Source: Deltaproteobacteria bacterium
GTDB taxonomy: Bacteria; Desulfobacterota; Desulfobulbia; Desulfobulbales; VMSU01
Direction: 5' to 3'
Length of the DNA: 6,369 bases
Assembly: GCA_021789795.1 (NCBI GenBank)
Contig: JAJYJA010000139.1
Location: 1-6,369, forward strand
Positions 1-6,230 of the stretch are shown piece by piece (position 1 is the stretch's first letter; every line of letters starts with the position of its first letter). The position numbers were made by a program, and so were the translations under genes. The notes below the pieces were generated by a model that searched no databases, had not been told where the DNA came from, and saw nothing but the letters and a program-made list of their open reading frames with translations.

Positions 1-2229
1 CCGGTGCTGATCCACGATCCGTTTGCAGAGCGCCAGGCCCAGGCCGGTGCCCTCCATCTCCTTGGTCAGACTGGAGTCGAGCTGCACGAAGGGATGGAAC
101 AGCCTCGCCTGATCCTCGGGGGCGATGCCGGGGCCGGTGTCGGCCACGGAGATGGTGACGTGCTTCGGCCCCGGCCTGGTGTCGCCTTCCTCTGCCTCCT
201 GGTCGGCGGACGGGGTGGAGATGCCCACCCGCACCTCGCCGCCGTCCGGGGTGAATTTCACCGCGTTGCTGAGCAGATTAACCAGCACCTGCCGCAGCCG
301 CCGTTCGTCCGCATCGACCAGCGGCAGACCGGGGGCGGCCTCGGTCGTCAGCCGGATCCTGTGCCGCAGGGCCTTCTCCCGGACCATGAGCAGGCTGCGG
401 CTGGCCAGTTCCTCCAGATCCACCTCGCCGAAGTCCAGCTTCATCATCCCCGCCTCGACCTTGGAGAGGTCCAGGATGTCGTTGACCAGGGACAGGAGAT
501 GCTTGCCGCTCTCCATGATGTCGGTCAGGTACTCCCGCTGTTCCGGGGCCAGGTCCCCGCTTAGGCCTTGCAGCATAAGGTCGGTGAAGCCGAGGATGGA
601 GTTGAGCGGCGTCCTCAACTCGTGGCTCATGTTGGCCAGGAAACTGCTCTTGGCCCGGTCGGCGGCCTCGGCCATCTCCTTGGCGGCCAGCAGCTCCGTG
701 GTTCTAAGCCGCACCTTGTCTTCCAGACTGCTGATCAGGTGGTTGTTTTCCAGCACCGCCACCACGTGGTTGGCGTAGGCCGCCAGGAGCTGCACCCGCT
801 CGGGGGTGAAGAAATCCCTTTCCCGGCTGTACAGATTCAAGGCCCCATAGCACCCCTTCGACTCGGAGTTCAAGGGCAGGGCCAGGGAGGACAGGTAGCC
901 CTGGCGGGCCGCCCGCTCTTGCCAGGGCCGGAAGGTCTGGTCCTGTTGGGTGTCGTTACAGCCCACCGGCCTGACGGTACGGATCGCCGTGCCGGTGGGC
1001 CCGTCCGCCGCCGGGCCTTTGTCCACCCTGATCTCAAGCCCCTCCAGATAGGCCTGGCCCGACCCACAATCGGCCACCGGCACCACCGCCCCGCCCCGGT
1101 CAACCGTCCCCAGCCAGACCATGGCCAGGGCGAAGGAGTCCTTGGCCAGGCGGCAGACGAACCCCGGCAGGTCACCATCCCGCTCCTGCCGGTAGTGCAA
1201 GAGCAGGTAGGTGGCGTTGCTCAGCCGGCTCAACTCGTCCCGTTGCCGTTTTAAGGCGTTTTCGGCCTTTTTCCGCAGGATGATGGCCGCGGCGCTGCTG
1301 GCCACGGTCATCAGGCTGTCCTCCATCTCGCGGCGCCGGATGGAGCCGGCCCGGATGTAGAGGGTGAAGACCCCCAGCAGCCTTCCGGCGGAGGTCTTGA
1401 TCGGCACGCAGTAGTGCCCGTGGGGCATGATACCGGAGTAGTGGACATCGTGCCGCTCGTCCACCTGGCCGGCGAAGACCACCTCGCCGGTCGCCGCCGC
1501 CCGGCCGCACAGGCAGTGCCCGAGCGGTAGCCGTCCGCACTGGGTGAGCAGGGACTCGTGCAGGCCGCGATGGGCGGTGAGCCGCAGGTGGTCGCCCTCT
1601 TTCAGGAAGATCGCCCCCTTGGGCAGCAGGTCGTACCAGGGGAAGGAGATGATGTGCGAAAGCAGCGAGTCCAGCACCTCGGGGAGGCTCAGATCGACCA
1701 GGGCCAACTGCAACAGGCGGTTGATGATCTCTTGCGTCTTGTTGGCGATCTCCAGCTCGTGGGTGGCCCTGATGACCCGGTCGCGCAGCACCGCCTGGTA
1801 GTGTTCGGTGAACAGGTCGCAGGTCTCCCCATCCGTTGCCGGGGCCGGCAGGCGATCGTGCTGACAGTCGGCCAGCACCTCCTCCACCTCGGCGAAGAAG
1901 GCGGCGCTGTTCGCCGGCTTGCAGAGGAAACGAACCGCGCCCAGGGCCTCGCCCAGCCTCCGGCTTTGGTCATCGACGAACTTGCCGGTGTAGAACACGA
2001 AGGGGATGCCGGCCAGCCGTTCGTCCGCCAGCATGGCCCGCCGCAGTTGGAAGCCGTCCATATCGGGCATGACGATGTCGGAGACGATAATCGACGGCGG
2101 CTCCCGCCGTGCCGCCTCCAGGGCCTCGGCGCCGGAGGCCACGGCAACCGTCTCGAAGCCCTTTTCCTTAAATAGCCGGGACAACAGCTCCCGGAGGATA
2201 TCCTCGTCATCGACCAGCAGCACCTTCAT
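1..2229 (-). CDS. Receiver-GAF-GAF-histidine kinase, 3' end beyond the left edge
   Basis: Read from the ATG at 2229, the frame stays open for 743 codons to the window edge; no stop was found on codon-by-codon translation. An N-terminal receiver (about 1-118) has D7/D8, phospho-acceptor D51 in SDIVMPDMDG, T81 and K104. A helical linker leads to a first GAF domain (about 165-320) rich in Cys and His (LPLGHCLCGRAA, HGHYCVP), then a short coiled coil (320-335) and a second GAF domain (about 337-500). The segment LENNHLISSLEDKVRLRT leads into HisKA with SHELRTPLN (H536). HATPase_c shows N651/N655, DTGPGIAPED (697-706) and the G2 box EGTGLGLALCKRIV, then is cut by the edge, leaving roughly the last 20 or more residues, and perhaps further domains, outside. 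It is a cytoplasmic hybrid-type kinase with the receiver first, so its activity may be set by phosphorylation from another kinase such as the membrane kinase encoded upstream. The GAF ligands are unknown. It starts 13 bases after the receiver-PAS gene. Confidence 0.95.
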   Translation of the reverse strand, partial: MKVLLVDDEDILRELLSRLFKEKGFETVAVASGAEALEAARREPPSIIVSDIVMPDMDGFQLRRAMLADERLAGIPFVFYTGKFVDDQSRRLGEALGAVRFLCKPANSAAFFAEVEEVLADCQHDRLPAPATDGETCDLFTEHYQAVLRDRVIRATHELEIANKTQEIINRLLQLALVDLSLPEVLDSLLSHIISFPWYDLLPKGAIFLKEGDHLRLTAHRGLHESLLTQCGRLPLGHCLCGRAAATGEVVFAGQVDERHDVHYSGIMPHGHYCVPIKTSAGRLLGVFTLYIRAGSIRRREMEDSLMTVASSAAAIILRKKAENALKRQRDELSRLSNATYLLLHYRQERDGDLPGFVCRLAKDSFALAMVWLGTVDRGGAVVPVADCGSGQAYLEGLEIRVDKGPAADGPTGTAIRTVRPVGCNDTQQDQTFRPWQERAARQGYLSSLALPLNSESKGCYGALNLYSRERDFFTPERVQLLAAYANHVVAVLENNHLISSLEDKVRLRTTELLAAKEMAEAADRAKSSFLANMSHELRTPLNSILGFTDLMLQGLSGDLAPEQREYLTDIMESGKHLLSLVNDILDLSKVEAGMMKLDFGEVDLEELASRSLLMVREKALRHRIRLTTEAAPGLPLVDADERRLRQVLVNLLSNAVKFTPDGGEVRVGISTPSADQEAEEGDTRPGPKHVTISVADTGPGIAPEDQARLFHPFVQLDSSLTKEMEGTGLGLALCKRIVDQHR

Positions 2230-2235
2230 CGTTTA

Positions 2236-2244
2236 TCCCCCCTC
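2236..2244 (-). promoter_or_regulatory. Ribosome binding site of the receiver-GAF-GAF kinase, overlapping the previous stop codon
   Basis: On the minus strand, GAGGGGGGA starts inside the TGA stop of the receiver-PAS gene and lies six bases before the ATG at 2229. The overlap suggests that ribosomes ending the upstream gene can restart here. Confidence 0.75.
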
Positions 2245-3058
2245 AGCACGGCACGCACATCACGATTACCCCCTCCTGCCGGTGATCGGCGGCGAGTCGG
2301 CCGCCGATCACCTGATAGTCCTCGCCGCTAAGCGCCATCGTTACCCGCAGGCGCTTGTGTTCCTTGGCCTGCAGGATGAAATCGAGCAGCCCCTGGGGCA
2401 GGACCTGGGTTCCGTCCATGCCGGTCAGGGTCGGCCGGCCGGCGGCCAGGAGCCGGTCCGCCTCCTGGTTGGCGAGGACGATCAGGCCCGACATGTCCAG
2501 GCCCAGCACCGCCGCCGGCAGGGCGTCCATGACCTGGTGGGTGAACTGCATGACCTCGTTTTGAAAGATCAGGGTCTCGGTGCGGCTGCGGACCTCCTCC
2601 TCCAGGTTGGCGTTGATCGATTCCAGTTTCAGGTAGGCCTCCATCAGCTCGTCGCTTAAGGTCTCGTTCTTCTGGCGCAGGAAATAGACCTCCAGGGCCT
2701 TGGCGATGGTGACCTTGAGCTCCTCGTCGTTCCAGGGCTTGGGGATGAACTTGTAGATCTGGCCCTCGTTGATCGCCCCGACCACCGAGGCGATATCGGC
2801 GAAGCCCGAGAGCACGATGCGGATGGTCTTGGGCCAGGACTCGTTGACCTGGCGCAGGAAATCCACCCCGTCCATGCCCGGCATCCGGTAGTCGGAGATA
2901 ATCAGTTGAATGCCGGGCTCCCGGCGCAGGATGGCCAGGGCCTCCTCGCCGTTGGCGGCGGTCAGGAGCTGGTAATCGTCGTCCATGAACAGCCGGGCCA
3001 GGGCCCGCAGGACGTTTTTTTCGTCATCGACACACAGGATCTTGATCGTCTCTTTCAT
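2243..3058 (-). CDS. Receiver-PAS response regulator without a recognisable effector domain
   Basis: 271 residues from the preferred ATG; a GTG at 3076 would give 277. Residues 5-122 form a CheY-like receiver. The acidic pair is D11/D12, the phospho-acceptor is D56 in SDYRMPGMDG, the switch residue is S84 in IVLSGF, and the conserved lysine is K107 in FIPKPWNDEEL. This YRMP...LSG...KPW style is typical of receivers in the RpfG and HupR/HoxA groups. A coiled coil (about 123-165) joins it to a C-terminal PAS domain (about 166-271; VMDALPAAVLGLDMSG, then LANQEADRLL) that ends right at the stop. There is no DNA-binding, GGDEF, HD-GYP or kinase domain, so it probably works by protein contact, perhaps with the adjacent HDOD protein or the downstream kinase. 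The PAS ligand is unknown. The gene sits 22 bases after the HDOD gene and 13 bases before the next kinase gene. Confidence 0.94.
   Translation of the reverse strand: MKETIKILCVDDEKNVLRALARLFMDDDYQLLTAANGEEALAILRREPGIQLIISDYRMPGMDGVDFLRQVNESWPKTIRIVLSGFADIASVVGAINEGQIYKFIPKPWNDEELKVTIAKALEVYFLRQKNETLSDELMEAYLKLESINANLEEEVRSRTETLIFQNEVMQFTHQVMDALPAAVLGLDMSGLIVLANQEADRLLAAGRPTLTGMDGTQVLPQGLLDFILQAKEHKRLRVTMALSGEDYQVIGGRLAADHRQEGVIVMCVPC
2281..2312 (-). repeat. Perfect 13-bp inverted repeat (strong mRNA hairpin) near the 3' end of the receiver-PAS gene
   Basis: The arms GGTGATCGGCGGC (2281-2293) and GCCGCCGATCACC (2300-2312) are perfect reverse complements separated by a six-base loop. They lie in codons 249-260 of the receiver-PAS gene. 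In the message the hairpin ends 35 bases before that gene's stop and 51 bases before the start of the next kinase gene. No U-run follows, so it is not an ordinary intrinsic terminator. It may influence mRNA stability, processing or the balance between the two genes; that role is inferred. Confidence 0.85.
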
Positions 3059-3067
3059 GCCCGCTTT

Positions 3068-3071
3068 CTCC
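3068..3071 (-). promoter_or_regulatory. Ribosome binding site that decides the start of the receiver-PAS gene
   Basis: On the minus strand, GGAG lies nine bases before the ATG at 3058. The longer reading from a GTG at 3076 has a purine run abutting the start codon, with no usable spacing, and adds six residues that lie outside the receiver fold. The ATG is therefore preferred. Confidence 0.75.
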
Positions 3072-3080
3072 GTCACCCTT

Positions 3081-3938
3081 TTATTCCATGTTCCAGGCCC
3101 GCAGGATCTTCTGGTAATCGTCCCGGATCTCGGCGCTCATGGCCGGCAGCGACTCCCGTCCGATGCCGAGGTAGCTCCACAGCAGCGAGGGAATCGGGGC
3201 GCGCACCGGGTTGGTGCTCACCCCCAAGAGCAGGGCCTTGGCCAGTTGGTTGGCCACGCCCAGGGCCCTGGTCAACTGGGCGGTCTGCTCGTCCAGGCCG
3301 TTCGTCTCCGGCGGCAGGTCGTGATGCAGCTTCACCCCGCTGGCGAAGCAGTCCGGGAACTTCCACTCCTTGGCCAGCAGGGCGCCCAGCCGTTGGTGGG
3401 TGAAGCCGAACACCTGGACCTCGGCCTCCCCCTGGCTCAGGCCCTCCTGGATCAGCCTCGCCACCCGCTCCAGGTCGGCAAGCGCCTGGGAGACCAGCAC
3501 CACCTTGCCGATGTCGTGCAGGATGCCGAGCAGAAAGGCCTGCTCGGCCAGCTTGGGGTTGGTGCGGCGGATCAAGGCCCGGGCGCTCACCGCCACCCCC
3601 AGGCTGTGGTTCCACAGCCCGGTGACGTCGATGGCCGGGCTCTTGCCGGCCTTGAAGAAGGAAAAGATCGACAGGCTTAAGGCCAGGTTCTTCACCGTGT
3701 CGAAGCCCAGCACCATTACCGCCCGCTCGATGCTGGCGATCTGCCGGGGCATCCCGTAGAAGGCGGAGTTGGCAAGCCTCAGGATGCGGGCGGTCAGGGA
3801 GGAATCCTCGCTGATGATGGCGCCCAAAAGCTTGGCCGACATGGCATCGCTTTCGATTTCGGCGTTGATCCGGGCCGCCACCGTGGGCAGGGAGGGCAGG
3901 TCTCCCAGTCGGGCGATGATTTCCTTTTCACTGGTCAT
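3081..3938 (-). CDS. Stand-alone HDOD domain protein
   Basis: Complete, 285 residues, cytoplasmic, with no signal peptide or membrane helix. The whole protein is one HDOD (HD-related output domain). The N-terminal LPSLPTVAARINAEI and the block EDSSLTARILRLANSAFYG (44-62) are hallmark HDOD motifs. These are followed by an alpha-helical HD-fold core: WNHSLGVA (109-116), LLGILHDIGK (136-145), FTHQRLGALLAKEWKFP (179-195), KLHHDLPP (203-210) and VANQLAKA (228-235). H111, H141, D142, H181 and H205/H206 are kept, but the position where catalytic HD enzymes have a final Asp is N230, as is usual for HDOD. The GYP signature of c-di-GMP phosphodiesterases is absent. HDOD proteins generally act in signalling, often next to or fused with receivers, without a proven enzymatic activity. 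Here it lies 33 bases after a kinase gene and 22 bases before a receiver gene, so it is probably the output or a scaffold of this pathway. Its partner is unknown. Confidence 0.95.
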   Translation of the reverse strand: MTSEKEIIARLGDLPSLPTVAARINAEIESDAMSAKLLGAIISEDSSLTARILRLANSAFYGMPRQIASIERAVMVLGFDTVKNLALSLSIFSFFKAGKSPAIDVTGLWNHSLGVAVSARALIRRTNPKLAEQAFLLGILHDIGKVVLVSQALADLERVARLIQEGLSQGEAEVQVFGFTHQRLGALLAKEWKFPDCFASGVKLHHDLPPETNGLDEQTAQLTRALGVANQLAKALLLGVSTNPVRAPIPSLLWSYLGIGRESLPAMSAEIRDDYQKILRAWNME

Positions 3939-3946
3939 GCTGGAGG

Positions 3947-3952
3947 CTCCTC
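3947..3952 (-). promoter_or_regulatory. Ribosome binding site of the HDOD gene
   Basis: On the minus strand, GAGGAG lies eight bases before the ATG at 3938, within the 33-base gap after the membrane kinase stop. The strong match and spacing support the chosen start. Confidence 0.85.
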
Positions 3953-3971
3953 TTTTTGATGGTGATGCCGG

Positions 3972-6230
3972 TCAGGACGTCTGCGGGCAGGGCAGCTTGA
4001 TGGTGAAGGTGGTGCCCTGGCCGACCTGGCTCTCCGTCCGGATCTCGCCGTGGTGGTTCTTGGTGACGATGTCGTAGGCGATGGACAGCCCCAGGCCGGT
4101 GCCCTTGCCCACCTCCTTGGTGGTGAAGAAGGGCTCGAAGATATGGCTGAGATTCTCGGGCGGGATGCCGCAGCCGGTGTCGGCAATCGAGACGTAGGCG
4201 AACCCCTCGTCCTGCCAGGTCTTGATGGTGATGAGCCCCTCTTTCTCGATGGCGTGGGCGGCGTTGACCAGGAGGTTCATGAACACCTGGTTCAACTGCT
4301 GGGGGAAACAGGTCAGCGGGCGGCGGGCCTGGTAATCCCGCACCACCTTGGCCTTGTACTTCAGCTCGTTCCAGACGATGTTGACGGTGCTGTCAATGCA
4401 CTCGTGGATGTCCACCGTCTGTTCCCGGGCCTGATCGACCCGGGAGAAGCCCTTAAGGTCCTGAACGATCTTCTTGACCCGCTCGCAGCCCTCCAGTGAC
4501 TCCCGCACCAGGTCGTCGATGTCGCCCAGGGTGAAGTCGATCTTGAATCTCTTCCGGCTCTCCGCCTGGCGGGCGGCGAGTCCGGCATCCCCGGACTGGG
4601 CCGCAAGCTCGGCGTCCTCCTTCAAGAACTCCCTGATCCTGCCGCTGTACCTGCCCAAGGTACCCAGGTTGCTGGCGATGAATCCCACCGGGTTGTTGAT
4701 CTCGTGGGCCACCCCCGCCGCCAACTGGCCGATGGAGGCCATCTTCTCGTGCTGCACGAGGTGACTCTGGGTCTGCTTCAGCTCGGCGTAGGCCTGCTTT
4801 AATTCCGTGTTCTTGCCCTCCAGGATGCGCATCATGCTGTTGAACTGCTCGCCGATCATGGAGATCGGCTTGGCGGTCATGGTCTGGAAGTAACGGCAGT
4901 TGGCGCAGAGCTTGAGCTTCTGGGTGTAGTTCTCTCCCTTGCCGCCCCCGGCGGACACCCCGCAGACGGAGCCGGTCTCGTTCCAGCAGCGCATGGGTGG
5001 CTTGCCGTAGCAGGGGCAGTCCTCTCGGCCGCACTTGGTGATCTCGTAACAGCTCACCGGTAGGTCGTTGGCGAAATAGGTGCCGAAATCCTCCTTCTCC
5101 GCCACCCGCTGAATCAGGGCCGAGATCTCGTCGATGGCCCTTTGCAGCTCCCGGCTGGAGAGCAGGATCTCCCGGTTCTTATCCTCCAGTTCCTCGGTCA
5201 GACGCTTGGCCTCGGTCTGGTCGTGGAGGGTGACGATCAGGCCCCGCCCGCCCCCGCTGGCCTCTGTCCGGTGCAGGGTTACGGCGAACCAGCGCTGGCT
5301 CGGCGCGTGCAGGTAGTCGAGGCGTCGGCCTCCCCCCCTATCCAGGCCCAGGCCGGGGAGGACCTCGGGCAGCCGCTGCTTGAGCAGGGCGCCGAAATCC
5401 TGGCCGGCAAACCGGCAGACCGCCTGGTTGCAACGCCGGATGCCGCCCGCCTCGTCCGCCACGATCACCATGTCGTCCACCCGATCCATGGTGTCCTCCC
5501 ACTGCCGCTTGGCGTGCTCCACCTGCCGCAAGAGCTCGTGTTCCCGCTCCTGTTCCACCAGCAGGGCGTTGTGCTGGGCCTCCAGTTCCTCCTGGTCTTT
5601 CTGGCGCTGGAGGATCTTGCCGTCCATGCGTTTAAGGATCCGGTAGACCAGGGCCAGGAAGACCGCCATCACCGGCAGCGGGAAGAGCAGGGAGAAGAGG
5701 TAGATGCGGTTTAGCCCCCGCTCGGCGTCGCTGATGTCGTAGTACAGCTCGAAGACCCCCAGGCATTTCCCCTGCTTCAGGAGGGGCAGATAGGTCTCGA
5801 CCACGTCCCTGGCCATCACCGCGCCCTCCAGGGCCTGCTCCCGCCGGGGTACGATGCGGGTCAGCTCGCGGCCGCTGGCCAACATTTGCCGGAAATAAGG
5901 GCGCCGGTTGATCTTCCCCACCTCCCCCGGCTCGCTGGAGTAGGAGATCCGGCCCTGGGCGTCCAGCACCCGCAGCCGGAGAATCCCGAAGTCATTAAGG
6001 AGGAAGGGCTCGCTCTCCCGGTTGAAGTCGATCTTAAGCCGGCCCGCCTCGCCGCTCACCGCATGGGAGAGGTGCCGGGTCAGCGCCCGGGCGTCGTCCT
6101 CCACCATCTCCAGCATGTGGGCCCGGTACCGGGGATAGACCAGGAGCAGGCTCAGGGCGGGGAAGATCAGGGCGAGGAGAACCGCCCCCCAGAAGAGCTG
6201 TTTGAGCCCCCGGTCCCGCAGCTCGGTCAT
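3972..6230 (-). CDS. Membrane sensor histidine kinase: Cache-like sensor, PAS, Cys-rich segment, HisKA, HATPase
   Basis: Complete, 752 residues. A first membrane helix (about 11-33) and a second (about 176-198) flank an extracytoplasmic domain (34-172). The segment GKINRRPYFRQMLASG in that domain is typical of Cache-type ligand sensors. A charged coiled coil (200-245) leads to a PAS domain (about 245-340), then another coiled coil (340-380). Residues 394-445 hold eight cysteines (C394, C400, C405, C407, C415, C423, C442, C445), an unusual insert just before the dimerisation helices. The H-box GVAHEINNP places the phospho-accepting histidine at H509. The ATPase domain shows the N-box (N652, N656), G1 box DTGCGIP (684-690), F-box EPFFTTKE and G2 box GKGTGLGLS (708-716), so the kinase looks active. 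The ATG at 6230 gives a proper N-terminal membrane anchor and forms an ATGA overlap with the upstream kinase. No strong Shine-Dalgarno sequence is visible, which fits coupling. The ligand is unknown; redox or metal input through the cysteines is inferred. Confidence 0.95.
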   Translation of the reverse strand: MTELRDRGLKQLFWGAVLLALIFPALSLLLVYPRYRAHMLEMVEDDARALTRHLSHAVSGEAGRLKIDFNRESEPFLLNDFGILRLRVLDAQGRISYSSEPGEVGKINRRPYFRQMLASGRELTRIVPRREQALEGAVMARDVVETYLPLLKQGKCLGVFELYYDISDAERGLNRIYLFSLLFPLPVMAVFLALVYRILKRMDGKILQRQKDQEELEAQHNALLVEQEREHELLRQVEHAKRQWEDTMDRVDDMVIVADEAGGIRRCNQAVCRFAGQDFGALLKQRLPEVLPGLGLDRGGGRRLDYLHAPSQRWFAVTLHRTEASGGGRGLIVTLHDQTEAKRLTEELEDKNREILLSSRELQRAIDEISALIQRVAEKEDFGTYFANDLPVSCYEITKCGREDCPCYGKPPMRCWNETGSVCGVSAGGGKGENYTQKLKLCANCRYFQTMTAKPISMIGEQFNSMMRILEGKNTELKQAYAELKQTQSHLVQHEKMASIGQLAAGVAHEINNPVGFIASNLGTLGRYSGRIREFLKEDAELAAQSGDAGLAARQAESRKRFKIDFTLGDIDDLVRESLEGCERVKKIVQDLKGFSRVDQAREQTVDIHECIDSTVNIVWNELKYKAKVVRDYQARRPLTCFPQQLNQVFMNLLVNAAHAIEKEGLITIKTWQDEGFAYVSIADTGCGIPPENLSHIFEPFFTTKEVGKGTGLGLSIAYDIVTKNHHGEIRTESQVGQGTTFTIKLPCPQTS
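4064..4111 (-). repeat. Direct repeat copy A (G2-box region of the membrane kinase)
   Basis: These 48 bases match 6322-6369 with a single mismatch, which changes Ala to Ser. They encode GKGTGLGLSIAYDIV. Both copies lie in the same frame position of two neighbouring kinase genes, so they derive from homologous coding sequence and are not a mobile repeat. Confidence 0.8.
4896..5051 (-). other. Eight-cysteine segment within the membrane kinase (residues 394-445)
   Basis: Spacing is C-x5-C-x4-C-x-C-x7-C-x7-C-x18-C-x2-C, starting CYEITKCGREDCPCYG, passing RCW and ending LCANCRYF. It lies between the post-PAS coiled coil and the helix leading to the H-box, where a conformational change could act directly on the kinase core. 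From memory, related Cys-Trp-rich segments (C-W/Y-E-x2-KCG...CPxYG...CW) occur in other signalling proteins of anaerobic bacteria; no search was made. The cysteine density suggests a metal or Fe-S site or a thiol redox switch. That is inference. Confidence 0.7.

Noticed and set aside
4..1254. Long open frames on the plus strand opposite the receiver-GAF-GAF kinase (and similar ones at 1558-2175, 2985-3680, 4050-4499 and 5142-5714)
   Set aside because: They lie antisense to genes with clear domain content, have no recognisable motifs or ribosome binding sites, and are expected by-products of GC-rich codon use.
1689..2210. Minus-strand frame of 173 codons overlapping the receiver of the last kinase gene
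   Set aside because: It is an out-of-frame shadow rich in Arg, Ser and Pro. The frame starting at 2229 encodes a textbook receiver and continues through GAF, HisKA and HATPase.
3015..3021. A AAA AAC slippery heptamer in frame near the start of the receiver-PAS gene, six bases before a short GC stem
   Set aside because: The Lys-Asn codons belong to the conserved DDEKNV receiver motif, the stem is only about five base pairs, and a -1 shift would destroy the receiver before its phospho-acceptor. Chance is the simpler explanation.
3242..3279. Nested inverted repeats (CCAGTTG/CAACTGG around CCAGGGCCCTGG) in the HDOD gene
   Set aside because: Arms are short and interrupted, and the pattern follows repeated Leu-Ala codons in an amphipathic helix.
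3073..3615. Minus-strand frame of 180 codons inside the HDOD gene
   Set aside because: Low-complexity Gly/Pro/Arg-rich shadow; the HDOD reading explains the same DNA fully.
3081..3938. HD-GYP c-di-GMP phosphodiesterase
   Set aside because: The GYP motif is missing, and the N-terminal LPSLP and LANSAFYG motifs identify HDOD.
3939..3971. Possible internal promoter in the 33-base gap before the HDOD gene
   Set aside because: Apart from the Shine-Dalgarno sequence there is no recognisable -35/-10 pair, and the gap is too short to judge.
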